Assembly (NCBI RefSeq): GCF_036867135.1
Contig: NZ_JBAJIJ010000002.1
Coordinates: forward strand, 248,001-312,000
From: Aeromicrobium sp. Sec7.5
GTDB lineage: Bacteria; Actinomycetota; Actinomycetes; Propionibacteriales; Nocardioidaceae
Reading direction: 5' to 3'
Length of the DNA stretch: 64,000 nt
Positions 41,932 through 50,471 of the stretch are shown piece after piece. The translations under genes and the position numbers were made by a program. How positions within the stretch are numbered: position 1 is the stretch's first letter; every line of letters starts with the position of its first letter. The notes under the pieces are model-generated. The model made no database searches. It saw nothing but the letters and a program-made list of their open reading frames with translations, and was not told the origin of the DNA.

Positions 41932-42753
41932 TCAGGCTGACGCCAGGTACGACGTGACTGAGTACTCGGTCAGTTGATCGATGCAACGCCGGAGACGACG
42001 TCGGACCGTGCGCTCACTAACCCCGAGACGCAGACTGATCGCTGAGGCCGCGGCCCTGTTCCCAAGTCCGCACGCTTCGCGTCGTGACCCCACACCAGAC
42101 GTGCACTCGACCTGATCGGTGATCAGTGCGATGTCCAGAAGCATGCGTCCGTCCGCAGGAGTGATCACTCCTGCAGCAGTGGCGTCCTGCAAGAGATCCA
42201 GCAGTTCGTCGGCGGCACAGGTTTGAGTGATCGGAGAGGGGGCGACCACCGCCTCCCATCCGCCCCATTGCGGGCTCCACGTCGAGGTTGCAGACCATGC
42301 CCTGTCAGCTCGCCGACCTCCTTCACCCAGCCCGAGTTCCGCCTGCACCGCGCGCCGCGTCGTGCGAAGGACGCGCGCCGCAATCGGAGCTTGACGCTCC
42401 GGATCGACCTCGCGGCATGCAACCCAGAGTGCACCTGCTGTCAGCTCATGAGCCGCACTCGTACGGTCGCGTACCTGGCGAGCGATAGACGATGCGCCCG
42501 GCACCAGAAGCCACGCCAGGACGGTGGTCGCGAGTGGATCGTCGTGCCCGTGGGGCGAACTCAGTCGAGCAAGTGCGCGCAGCACGTCGTCGGTGCGCGG
42601 GTCTCGGCGCCAGGTCCATGCTGGAAGGTCGTCGACCTGGAGGCCGATATCGAGATCGGGCTCGACTCGAATCCATTCCTCCCAACGCTCTCGTGCCTGG
42701 CGAATTGCCGGGGCCGAGGTCGATCCGACTCCGAGGGCAGTGGCGACGTTCAT
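41932..42753 (-). CDS. HTH regulator at the head of the type IV secretion operon
   Basis: A 273-residue soluble protein starting at ATG, preceded by AAGGAAGGAA. The first ~200 residues are helical and unassigned (RWEEWIRVEPDLDIGLQVDD, TTVLAWLLVPGASSIARQVR). The C-terminus has a sigma-70/LuxR-like helix-turn-helix: GLGNRAAASAISLRLGVSER then TVRRRLRRCIDQL. It is the first gene downstream of a cluster of CGTACCCCC operators and a hairpin over its own ribosome site. It probably regulates transfer genes, including itself. Confidence 0.68.
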   Translation of the reverse strand: MNVATALGVGSTSAPAIRQARERWEEWIRVEPDLDIGLQVDDLPAWTWRRDPRTDDVLRALARLSSPHGHDDPLATTVLAWLLVPGASSIARQVRDRTSAAHELTAGALWVACREVDPERQAPIAARVLRTTRRAVQAELGLGEGGRRADRAWSATSTWSPQWGGWEAVVAPSPITQTCAADELLDLLQDATAAGVITPADGRMLLDIALITDQVECTSGVGSRREACGLGNRAAASAISLRLGVSERTVRRRLRRCIDQLTEYSVTSYLASA

Positions 42754-42762
42754 TGCATTTCC

Positions 42763-42786
42763 TTCCTTGCTGCGGACAGCAAGGAA
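42763..42786 (-). promoter_or_regulatory. Hairpin overlapping the ribosome-binding site of the regulator gene
   Basis: TTCCTTGCTG and CAGCAAGGAA form a perfect 10-bp stem with a four-base loop. In the transcript the 3' arm supplies AAGGAA, part of the purine-rich site just before the ATG at 42753. Folding would hide the ribosome site and could switch translation of the regulator. Confidence 0.55.
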
Positions 42787-42811
42787 CGAACCGCGAGGAC
42801 ATCACCTCTTT

Positions 42812-42889
42812 CGTACCCCCCACGCCCCGAAACGAGGGGGGTACGTAGGGGGTACGTCCACGTTTGCGCAGGTCAGAGCACGTACCCCC
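42812..42889. promoter_or_regulatory. Cluster of four CGTACCCCC/GGGGGTACG sites
   Basis: The 9-mer occurs as CGTACCCCC at 42812 and 42881, and as its complement GGGGGTACG near 42837 and 42848. The two inner copies are direct repeats 11 bases apart and the outer two are inverted to them. They lie upstream of the type IV secretion operon. Before IS insertion they would have lain between it and the Tad operon. Confidence 0.6.
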
Positions 42890-42893
42890 GAAG

Positions 42894-42907
42894 GTTGAAA
42901 AAACTTT
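42894..42907. repeat. Target-site repeat, left end of the IS481 stack
   Basis: GTTGAAAAAACTTT precedes the first IS481-family copy. The same sequence, followed by C, recurs after each of the three copies. Confidence 0.8.
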
Positions 42908-42941
42908 TGTGATGTCTCAGGACATCGGTGACATTTCTGCC

Positions 42942-44348
42942 TCAGGACTCCGGTGACGGTCGATGTGTCGGGACATCGGTGACAGCCGGCGGATGTCTCA
43001 GGAGATCGGTGACGATCTCGTTGGCTCTCGGGGTATCGGTCGCTTCGCTCTGGTCGGGGACTCTGGTGATGATCGGGCTTGCGCGCAGCTGGTCGGATCT
43101 GACGTAGCTGATACCGGGTGCCGGCCAGTCGGCTTCGGCGATGTAGGTGCCCTCGTGGTCGAAGAACTCGAGGGTCTCGGAGTGGTAGAGGACGTAGACG
43201 GTCTGTCCGGCGTACTGGCGGCCGATGAAGAACTCGATCTTGCGAGCGCGGATGGTGCCGTTGTGGCGCACGGTCGTGCTGCGCGGTGCGTCTGATGCGG
43301 TCGCCGGGCGGTAGGGCTTGCGTCGGCCGGGAGCTGGCGACGGCGGTGCTGTGGGCTTCGGCCTCGTCGCGCTGATGGTGCGCAACGCGCCAGGGTTGCT
43401 GAGCGGTGGTTCCGCAACGGGGGTGGCGTCCCAAGCCTCCTGCGGCGTGATTCGTCCGGGCAGGCCCTGGTGCGGGCGCTGGGTGTTGTAGACGTAGTCG
43501 AACTGGTCGACTTGCGCCTGCAGCTGCGTCAGCGTGGTCGCCAGCGGCTGCTTGTCGAGCCACCGGAACAGGGTCTGATGGAAGCGCTCGTTCTTGCCCT
43601 GGGTGGTGGGCTTGTACGGCTTGCCCGTGATCGGCTCGACGCCCAGGGCTCTCAGGTGGATGACCAGCCGGCCCAAGACGCCGCGTCGTGACGGGTTCAA
43701 CGCGCGCCCGTTGTCGGACAGAAGCCGTTGCGGGACGCCGTAGATAGCGACGGCCTTGTTGACCACCTCGATGGCTGCCGCCGAGGTCTCACCGTGGGCT
43801 ACGTGGGAAGCGACAGCAAGCCGGGAGTGGTCGTCGATGAGCTGGAAGATCACGCACTTGCGACCGCCCGCCAGCACGTACTCGGTGGCGTCGAGCTGCC
43901 AGCACGCGTTCGGGGCCGGATAGACGAACCTGCGCCAGGCGGACCGCGGCTTCTTCTTCGGCTCGGCCCGGGCCACACCTTTGGACCGGAAGATTCGGGC
44001 CAGCGAAGCGACCGACGGCACCGGCGTCATGCCCAGGGCGAGCATCTTGTCGTGGACGCTGATCGGGCCGTAGTCCAGGCCGGAGGACTCCAATGCCACG
44101 CGCACGCCGAGGGCTTGAGCCTGGATCTCCTCGGGGATCTGGGTCGGGGACGTCAACGGCCGGCGTGATCGTGGTTCCAACGCCGCCGCCTGGCCCTCGG
44201 TCCTGGCACGGGCCAAGATCGCGTAGAACGTCTTGCGCGAGATCTGATGCTCGGCGCAGAAGCTGGTCACCGCCCCACGCGGCGCGCCGGCAGGCCACAG
44301 TGAGATCGCAAGACGGATACGGGCATCGACAGGTTCGTTTCTGGACAC
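42942..44348 (-). CDS. IS481-family transposase, copy 1
   Basis: A 468-residue DDE transposase starting at the GTG of the SRNEPVDARIRLAISLWPAG frame. The N-terminal HTH region contains VTSFCAEHQISRKTFYAILA. The catalytic core includes WQLDATEYVLAGGRKCVIFQ (first Asp), RLLSDNGRALNPSRRG (second Asp) and KPTTQGKNERFHQTLFRWLD (Glu). It is identical in residues to copies 2 and 3. The upstream end of its element is split by IS256, so its promoter context differs. Confidence 0.9.
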   Translation of the reverse strand: MSRNEPVDARIRLAISLWPAGAPRGAVTSFCAEHQISRKTFYAILARARTEGQAAALEPRSRRPLTSPTQIPEEIQAQALGVRVALESSGLDYGPISVHDKMLALGMTPVPSVASLARIFRSKGVARAEPKKKPRSAWRRFVYPAPNACWQLDATEYVLAGGRKCVIFQLIDDHSRLAVASHVAHGETSAAAIEVVNKAVAIYGVPQRLLSDNGRALNPSRRGVLGRLVIHLRALGVEPITGKPYKPTTQGKNERFHQTLFRWLDKQPLATTLTQLQAQVDQFDYVYNTQRPHQGLPGRITPQEAWDATPVAEPPLSNPGALRTISATRPKPTAPPSPAPGRRKPYRPATASDAPRSTTVRHNGTIRARKIEFFIGRQYAGQTVYVLYHSETLEFFDHEGTYIAEADWPAPGISYVRSDQLRASPIITRVPDQSEATDTPRANEIVTDLLRHPPAVTDVPTHRPSPES

Positions 44349-44479
44349 CGGTGAAGTCGAGCGGCCAGGTGACGTCCCGGCTGGTGGTGTAGTTCCCGGT
44401 GTTGGCCTCGATGAGGTGAGCCATCGTGCGATGGTCAGTGAGTACCGACCAAGGAACTCACAGAAAGACACAACGCACG

Positions 44480-45706
44480 ATGGCTCTTGACCAGTCTGCC
44501 CTCCTCGAGCTGCTCGGGGAACTCAAGGACACCGATGTCACCGATCGGATCCGGATCGCGACGCAGAAGCTCTACCAGGAATTGATTGATGCCGAGGCCG
44601 CGGCGGCGATCGGCGCGGCCCCGTTTGAGCGGACTCCCGAGCGGGTGACGCAACGTAATGGCAGCCGGCCGAAGACGGTCACGACGACGGCCGGTCAGTT
44701 GGATCTGCGGATCCCGAAGCTGCGTGCCGGTTCGTTCTTTCCCTCGCTGCTCGAACGACGCCGTCGGGTCGACCAAGCGCTCTTCGCGGTGGTGATGGAG
44801 GCCTACGTTCACGGCGTCAGCACCCGCAAGGTCGACGACCTCGTCCGGGCGCTCGGTGCTGACACGGGTATCTCGAAGTCCGAGGTCTCACGGATCTGCG
44901 TCAATCTCGACGAGGACGTCGCCGCGTTCCGAGAGCGCCCGCTCGATCAGATGGCCTATCCGTATGTGTTCGTCGATGCGACCTACTGCAAAGCCAGAGT
45001 CGGCCGGCGGGTCGTGTCCCAGGCGATCGTGGTCGCGGTCGGCGTCGCCGCTGACGGCCGCCGTGAGGTCCTGGGATTCGACGTCGGAGACACCGAGTCC
45101 GAACCGTTCTGGACCGACTTCTTCCGCTCCCTGAAGGCCCGCGGCCTGTCCGGGGTCCAGCTGGTCGTCTCCGACGCCCACACCGGCCTGATGGCCGCGA
45201 TCAGCACCTGCTTCGCCGGCGCTGCCTGGCAACGTTGCCGGGTCCACTTCATGCGCAACGTCCTCGCGCGAGTGCCCAAGGTCGCCGGCCCGATGGTCGC
45301 CGCGATCATCCGCACGATCTTCGTCCCACGCGGCAAGCGAGAGCTGGTCCGGGCCCAGTTCGACGAGGTCGTCACCATGCTCACCCGCTCCCATCCGGCG
45401 GTCGCGGACATGCTCGACGACGCCCGCGAAGACCTCCTCGCGTTCGCGGAGTTCCCACCAGGGCACTGGCAGCAGATCTGGTCGACCAACCCGCTGGAAC
45501 GGTTGAACAAGGAGATCAAGCGCCGCACGAACGTCGTCGGCGTCTTCCCCAACCCCGCGGCCCTGCTGCGGCTCGCTGGACACGTCCTGATCGAGCAACA
45601 CGACGAATGGGACAGCGCCGACCGCCGCTACTTCAGCGAGAACTCCATGAAGCTCCTGACCGCCGCATCCATCGAGCTCGAGGAGGTGGGCATCGCCGCG
45701 ATCTGA
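44480..45706 (+). CDS. IS256-family (Mutator-type) transposase, 3' end altered by IS3
   Basis: A 408-residue protein from the ATG of MALDQSALLELLGELKDTDV. Mutator-type signatures are present: RPKTVTTTAGQLDLRIPKLR, the first catalytic Asp in YPYVFVDATYCKARVG, the second in GVQLVVSDAHTGLMAAIS, the family motif AAWQRCRVHFMRN, and the Glu region STNPLERLNKEIKRRTNVVG. The IS3 insertion supplies the present stop codon. Before it, the frame would have run four more codons (IDAA) to a TAG at 47047. The enzyme is probably still active. Confidence 0.9.
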   Translation: MALDQSALLELLGELKDTDVTDRIRIATQKLYQELIDAEAAAAIGAAPFERTPERVTQRNGSRPKTVTTTAGQLDLRIPKLRAGSFFPSLLERRRRVDQALFAVVMEAYVHGVSTRKVDDLVRALGADTGISKSEVSRICVNLDEDVAAFRERPLDQMAYPYVFVDATYCKARVGRRVVSQAIVVAVGVAADGRREVLGFDVGDTESEPFWTDFFRSLKARGLSGVQLVVSDAHTGLMAAISTCFAGAAWQRCRVHFMRNVLARVPKVAGPMVAAIIRTIFVPRGKRELVRAQFDEVVTMLTRSHPAVADMLDDAREDLLAFAEFPPGHWQQIWSTNPLERLNKEIKRRTNVVGVFPNPAALLRLAGHVLIEQHDEWDSADRRYFSENSMKLLTAASIELEEVGIAAI

Positions 45707-45754
45707 ATCGCCCCGGGATGTCTGGAGAGTCCTTTCGTTGGAAGGATGATCTTC

Positions 45755-46078
45755 ATGGCACGTCCCTCGAGGTATCCGCTTGAGTTGCAGGAGCGCGCGG
45801 TCCGGATGGTGATCGAGTCTCGGGCTGAGTATGAGTCGGAGTACGCGGCGATCAAGTCGATCTCGGCCAAGCTCGGGATCACGTCGCCGGAGTCACTGCG
45901 CAAGTGGTTGCGGCGGGCTGAGGTCGACGATGGTGTCCGCCCTGGCAAGACGTCCGAGGAGCTGGCGGAGATCCGTGAGCTGAAGAAGGAAGTCGCTGAG
46001 CTGCGGCGGGCGAACGAGATCTTGAAGAGCGCATCGGCTTTCTTCGCGGCGGAGCTCGACCGCCCCTACCGGCACTGA
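45755..46078 (+). CDS. IS3 orfA (HTH/coiled-coil protein)
   Basis: A 107-residue protein with an HTH (YPLELQERAVRMVIESRAEY, ISAKLGITSPESLRKWLRRA) and a leucine-zipper-like helix (EELAEIRELKKEVAELRRAN). It is the DNA-binding half of the IS3 transposase. Expression of the fused enzyme normally needs a -1 frameshift near its end. Confidence 0.88.
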   Translation: MARPSRYPLELQERAVRMVIESRAEYESEYAAIKSISAKLGITSPESLRKWLRRAEVDDGVRPGKTSEELAEIRELKKEVAELRRANEILKSASAFFAAELDRPYRH

Positions 46079-46995
46079 TCGAATTCATCGAGTCCCGCAA
46101 GGGTGAGTTCGGGGTCGAGCCGATCTGTCGCGTGCTGAGTGAGCACGGGTTGAAGATCGCCCCGTCGACTTACTACGACAACGTCTCGCGGCGACCGTCG
46201 AAGAGGGCGCTGCGTGATGGGCAGATCGTCGCGCTGATCGAGGCCGAGCGACAGCGGCAGAAGTTCGTGGCCAGGTTCGGTGCGCGCAAGATGTGGTTGC
46301 ACTTGCGAGGGCGCGGACATGACGTCGCTCGGTGCACGATCGAGCGTCTCTATCGCCAGCAGGGCTGGGAAGGGGCACGGCGGCGCAAGAAGCACCGCAC
46401 CACGATTGCCGACCCGTCAGCACGTCGGCCGGCGGATCTGGTCGATCGTCAGTTCCTCGCGACGCGGCCGAATCAGTTGTGGGTCGCGGACTTCACCTAT
46501 GTCGCGACCTGGTCCGGGACGGTCTATGTCGCGTTCGTCTTCGACGTCTTCAGCCGCCGGATCGTGGGCTGGCGGGCAGCCACGAGGATGAAGACCGACC
46601 TGGTCTTGGACACCCTCGAGCACGCGATCTGGACCCGCTCCCAGGGCGGGGTCACCGACCTGACCGGGCTGATCCATCACACCGACGCCGGCAGTCAATA
46701 CGTCTCGTTCGCGTTCACCGAGCGGCTCGTCGAGGCCGGCGTCGACCCCTCGGTCGGATCTGTCGGCGATGCCTACGACAACGCGTTGGCCGAGTCCCAG
46801 ATCGGGCTGTTCAAGTCCGAGCTGATCCGCCCCGAGGGTCCCTGGCGGGGCCTGGAGCACGTCGAGCTCGAGACCCTGAACTGGGTCGACTGGTTCAACA
46901 ACGAGCGCCCGCACGAATCGATCGACGACCTGACACCCGTCCAGGCCGAGGAAGTTCACTACGCTGCAAGAAACCGGCTCACGCCGACCGGCTGA
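46060..46995 (+). CDS. IS3 orfB (DDE transposase)
   Basis: The catalytic half, read in the -1 frame relative to orfA from about LIEFIESRKGEFGVEPICRV. The DDE residues lie in NQLWVADFTYVATWSGTVYV, LIHHTDAGSQYVSFAFTERL and DNALAESQIGLFKSELI. It ends with WFNNERPHESIDDLTPVQ. The whole frame is intact, so the element is probably mobile. Confidence 0.9.
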   Translation, partial: PPLPALIEFIESRKGEFGVEPICRVLSEHGLKIAPSTYYDNVSRRPSKRALRDGQIVALIEAERQRQKFVARFGARKMWLHLRGRGHDVARCTIERLYRQQGWEGARRRKKHRTTIADPSARRPADLVDRQFLATRPNQLWVADFTYVATWSGTVYVAFVFDVFSRRIVGWRAATRMKTDLVLDTLEHAIWTRSQGGVTDLTGLIHHTDAGSQYVSFAFTERLVEAGVDPSVGSVGDAYDNALAESQIGLFKSELIRPEGPWRGLEHVELETLNWVDWFNNERPHESIDDLTPVQAEEVHYAARNRLTPTG

Positions 46996-47231
46996 GCCAC
47001 CAAACCGACCCTCCAGACTCGCCGGGGCGATTCAATCGACGCGGCCTAGACTCGCAACCACTGACCCGCACGGTGTCGAGAAACTCCACCACACAGCGGG
47101 ACGTCACCGAGCGGCCAGCCCTCCGCGCCGATGAGCCGGGCCATCCCCGGCCAAAGTGTCACCGCCAAGACCCCTACTTCAGTCACCGATGTCCTGATGC
47201 AGAACCGTCACTGCTGTCGTGAGACATGGCA

Positions 47232-47246
47232 GTTGAAAAAACTTTC
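47232..47246. repeat. 15-bp repeat between IS481 copies 1 and 2
   Basis: GTTGAAAAAACTTTC, identical to the repeats at 48821 and 50410. Confidence 0.85.
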
Positions 47247-48820
47247 TGTGATGTCTCAGGACATCGGTGACATTTCTGCCTCAGGACTCCGGTGACGGTC
47301 GATGTGTCGGGACATCGGTGACAGCCGGCGGATGTCTCAGGAGATCGGTGACGATCTCGTTGGCTCTCGGGGTATCGGTCGCTTCGCTCTGGTCGGGGAC
47401 TCTGGTGATGATCGGGCTTGCGCGCAGCTGGTCGGATCTGACGTAGCTGATACCGGGTGCCGGCCAGTCGGCTTCGGCGATGTAGGTGCCCTCGTGGTCG
47501 AAGAACTCGAGGGTCTCGGAGTGGTAGAGGACGTAGACGGTCTGTCCGGCGTACTGGCGGCCGATGAAGAACTCGATCTTGCGAGCGCGGATGGTGCCGT
47601 TGTGGCGCACGGTCGTGCTGCGCGGTGCGTCTGATGCGGTCGCCGGGCGGTAGGGCTTGCGTCGGCCGGGAGCTGGCGACGGCGGTGCTGTGGGCTTCGG
47701 CCTCGTCGCGCTGATGGTGCGCAACGCGCCAGGGTTGCTGAGCGGTGGTTCCGCAACGGGGGTGGCGTCCCAAGCCTCCTGCGGCGTGATTCGTCCGGGC
47801 AGGCCCTGGTGCGGGCGCTGGGTGTTGTAGACGTAGTCGAACTGGTCGACTTGCGCCTGCAGCTGCGTCAGCGTGGTCGCCAGCGGCTGCTTGTCGAGCC
47901 ACCGGAACAGGGTCTGATGGAAGCGCTCGTTCTTGCCCTGGGTGGTGGGCTTGTACGGCTTGCCCGTGATCGGCTCGACGCCCAGGGCTCTCAGGTGGAT
48001 GACCAGCCGGCCCAAGACGCCGCGTCGTGACGGGTTCAACGCGCGCCCGTTGTCGGACAGAAGCCGTTGCGGGACGCCGTAGATAGCGACGGCCTTGTTG
48101 ACCACCTCGATGGCTGCCGCCGAGGTCTCACCGTGGGCTACGTGGGAAGCGACAGCAAGCCGGGAGTGGTCGTCGATGAGCTGGAAGATCACGCACTTGC
48201 GACCGCCCGCCAGCACGTACTCGGTGGCGTCGAGCTGCCAGCACGCGTTCGGGGCCGGATAGACGAACCTGCGCCAGGCGGACCGCGGCTTCTTCTTCGG
48301 CTCGGCCCGGGCCACACCTTTGGACCGGAAGATTCGGGCCAGCGAAGCGACCGACGGCACCGGCGTCATGCCCAGGGCGAGCATCTTGTCGTGGACGCTG
48401 ATCGGGCCGTAGTCCAGGCCGGAGGACTCCAATGCCACGCGCACGCCGAGGGCTTGAGCCTGGATCTCCTCGGGGATCTGGGTCGGGGACGTCAACGGCC
48501 GGCGTGATCGTGGTTCCAACGCCGCCGCCTGGCCCTCGGTCCTGGCACGGGCCAAGATCGCGTAGAACGTCTTGCGCGAGATCTGATGCTCGGCGCAGAA
48601 GCTGGTCACCGCCCCACGCGGCGCGCCGGCAGGCCACAGTGAGATCGCAAGACGGATACGGGCATCGACAGGTTCGTTTCTGGACACCGGTGAAGTCGAG
48701 CGGCCAGCCCTCCGCGCCGATGAGCCGGGCCATCCCCGGCCAAAGTGTCACCGCCAAGACCCCTACTTCAGTCACCGATGTCCTGATGCAGAACCGTCAC
48801 TGCTGTCGTGAGACATGGCA
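47247..48820 (-). mobile_element. IS481-family element, copy 2
   Basis: A complete 1,574-bp copy with imperfect terminal inverted repeats (TGTGATGTCTCAGGAC/TGCCATGTCTCACGAC). It is flanked on both sides by the 15-bp repeat. No differences from copy 3 were noticed on reading. Confidence 0.9.
47281..48687 (-). CDS. IS481-family transposase, copy 2
   Basis: Identical in residues to copy 1 (468 residues, GTG start), with intact catalytic Asp-Asp-Glu positions. This copy sits in an uninterrupted element and is the most likely active source together with copy 3. Confidence 0.9.
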   Translation of the reverse strand: MSRNEPVDARIRLAISLWPAGAPRGAVTSFCAEHQISRKTFYAILARARTEGQAAALEPRSRRPLTSPTQIPEEIQAQALGVRVALESSGLDYGPISVHDKMLALGMTPVPSVASLARIFRSKGVARAEPKKKPRSAWRRFVYPAPNACWQLDATEYVLAGGRKCVIFQLIDDHSRLAVASHVAHGETSAAAIEVVNKAVAIYGVPQRLLSDNGRALNPSRRGVLGRLVIHLRALGVEPITGKPYKPTTQGKNERFHQTLFRWLDKQPLATTLTQLQAQVDQFDYVYNTQRPHQGLPGRITPQEAWDATPVAEPPLSNPGALRTISATRPKPTAPPSPAPGRRKPYRPATASDAPRSTTVRHNGTIRARKIEFFIGRQYAGQTVYVLYHSETLEFFDHEGTYIAEADWPAPGISYVRSDQLRASPIITRVPDQSEATDTPRANEIVTDLLRHPPAVTDVPTHRPSPES

Positions 48821-48835
48821 GTTGAAAAAACTTTC
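48821..48835. repeat. 15-bp repeat between IS481 copies 2 and 3
   Basis: GTTGAAAAAACTTTC again separates adjacent copies, giving an exact 1,589-bp period. Confidence 0.85.
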
Positions 48836-50409
48836 TGTGATGTCTCAGGACATCGGTGACATTTCTGCCTCAGGACTCCGGTGACGGTCGATGTGTCGGG
48901 ACATCGGTGACAGCCGGCGGATGTCTCAGGAGATCGGTGACGATCTCGTTGGCTCTCGGGGTATCGGTCGCTTCGCTCTGGTCGGGGACTCTGGTGATGA
49001 TCGGGCTTGCGCGCAGCTGGTCGGATCTGACGTAGCTGATACCGGGTGCCGGCCAGTCGGCTTCGGCGATGTAGGTGCCCTCGTGGTCGAAGAACTCGAG
49101 GGTCTCGGAGTGGTAGAGGACGTAGACGGTCTGTCCGGCGTACTGGCGGCCGATGAAGAACTCGATCTTGCGAGCGCGGATGGTGCCGTTGTGGCGCACG
49201 GTCGTGCTGCGCGGTGCGTCTGATGCGGTCGCCGGGCGGTAGGGCTTGCGTCGGCCGGGAGCTGGCGACGGCGGTGCTGTGGGCTTCGGCCTCGTCGCGC
49301 TGATGGTGCGCAACGCGCCAGGGTTGCTGAGCGGTGGTTCCGCAACGGGGGTGGCGTCCCAAGCCTCCTGCGGCGTGATTCGTCCGGGCAGGCCCTGGTG
49401 CGGGCGCTGGGTGTTGTAGACGTAGTCGAACTGGTCGACTTGCGCCTGCAGCTGCGTCAGCGTGGTCGCCAGCGGCTGCTTGTCGAGCCACCGGAACAGG
49501 GTCTGATGGAAGCGCTCGTTCTTGCCCTGGGTGGTGGGCTTGTACGGCTTGCCCGTGATCGGCTCGACGCCCAGGGCTCTCAGGTGGATGACCAGCCGGC
49601 CCAAGACGCCGCGTCGTGACGGGTTCAACGCGCGCCCGTTGTCGGACAGAAGCCGTTGCGGGACGCCGTAGATAGCGACGGCCTTGTTGACCACCTCGAT
49701 GGCTGCCGCCGAGGTCTCACCGTGGGCTACGTGGGAAGCGACAGCAAGCCGGGAGTGGTCGTCGATGAGCTGGAAGATCACGCACTTGCGACCGCCCGCC
49801 AGCACGTACTCGGTGGCGTCGAGCTGCCAGCACGCGTTCGGGGCCGGATAGACGAACCTGCGCCAGGCGGACCGCGGCTTCTTCTTCGGCTCGGCCCGGG
49901 CCACACCTTTGGACCGGAAGATTCGGGCCAGCGAAGCGACCGACGGCACCGGCGTCATGCCCAGGGCGAGCATCTTGTCGTGGACGCTGATCGGGCCGTA
50001 GTCCAGGCCGGAGGACTCCAATGCCACGCGCACGCCGAGGGCTTGAGCCTGGATCTCCTCGGGGATCTGGGTCGGGGACGTCAACGGCCGGCGTGATCGT
50101 GGTTCCAACGCCGCCGCCTGGCCCTCGGTCCTGGCACGGGCCAAGATCGCGTAGAACGTCTTGCGCGAGATCTGATGCTCGGCGCAGAAGCTGGTCACCG
50201 CCCCACGCGGCGCGCCGGCAGGCCACAGTGAGATCGCAAGACGGATACGGGCATCGACAGGTTCGTTTCTGGACACCGGTGAAGTCGAGCGGCCAGCCCT
50301 CCGCGCCGATGAGCCGGGCCATCCCCGGCCAAAGTGTCACCGCCAAGACCCCTACTTCAGTCACCGATGTCCTGATGCAGAACCGTCACTGCTGTCGTGA
50401 GACATGGCA
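48836..50409 (-). mobile_element. IS481-family element, copy 3
   Basis: Third copy of the 1,574-bp element in direct orientation, followed by the 15-bp repeat at 50410. It ends 62 bases from the stop codon of the LysM-BTAD gene. Confidence 0.9.
48870..50276 (-). CDS. IS481-family transposase, copy 3
   Basis: Identical in residues to copies 1 and 2 (468 residues, GTG start) with an intact DDE core. Confidence 0.9.
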   Translation of the reverse strand: MSRNEPVDARIRLAISLWPAGAPRGAVTSFCAEHQISRKTFYAILARARTEGQAAALEPRSRRPLTSPTQIPEEIQAQALGVRVALESSGLDYGPISVHDKMLALGMTPVPSVASLARIFRSKGVARAEPKKKPRSAWRRFVYPAPNACWQLDATEYVLAGGRKCVIFQLIDDHSRLAVASHVAHGETSAAAIEVVNKAVAIYGVPQRLLSDNGRALNPSRRGVLGRLVIHLRALGVEPITGKPYKPTTQGKNERFHQTLFRWLDKQPLATTLTQLQAQVDQFDYVYNTQRPHQGLPGRITPQEAWDATPVAEPPLSNPGALRTISATRPKPTAPPSPAPGRRKPYRPATASDAPRSTTVRHNGTIRARKIEFFIGRQYAGQTVYVLYHSETLEFFDHEGTYIAEADWPAPGISYVRSDQLRASPIITRVPDQSEATDTPRANEIVTDLLRHPPAVTDVPTHRPSPES

Positions 50410-50424
50410 GTTGAAAAAACTTTC
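50410..50424. repeat. 15-bp repeat at the right end of the IS481 stack
   Basis: GTTGAAAAAACTTTC followed by the unrelated flank CGAGAGGCC. It is the fourth occurrence of the target sequence. Confidence 0.85.
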
Positions 50425-50471
50425 CGAGAGGCCTTGCCGCATAAGCTCAGAACGCTCCGAGGGGCACGAAA

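Larger units (their letters stand above)
45704..47034 (+). mobile_element. IS3-family element inserted at the end of the IS256 transposase gene
   Basis: The ends are TGAATCGCCCCGGGATGTCT and the complement of TGAATCGCCCCGGCGAGTCT. It is flanked by the 3-bp repeat ATC (45701-45703 and 47035-47037). The length is 1,331 bp. It carries orfA and orfB in the usual overlapping arrangement. Confidence 0.9.
44369..47107 (+). mobile_element. IS256-family element inserted in IS481 copy 1
   Basis: Inverted ends begin GTGACGTCCCG on the left and, complemented, GTGACGTCCCG on the right. It is flanked by the direct repeat CGAGCGGCCAG (44358-44368 and 47108-47118). Copies 2 and 3 of the IS481 element show the uninterrupted target. 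Without the IS3 insert the element is ~1,405 bp. Confidence 0.85.
42908..47231 (-). mobile_element. IS481-family element, copy 1, interrupted by IS256 and IS3 elements
   Basis: The ends are TGTGATGTCTCAGGAC and the complement of TGCCATGTCTCACGAC, forming imperfect inverted repeats. The transposase region is intact, but an IS256-family element is inserted between the gene and the right end. Removing the inserts gives the same ~1.57-kb unit as copies 2 and 3. Confidence 0.85.

Noticed and set aside
47232-50424. The 1,589-bp tandem units and 15-bp repeats as a possible CRISPR-like or satellite array
   Set aside because: Each unit is a complete IS481 element with inverted ends; the short repeats are target sequences, with no variable spacers.
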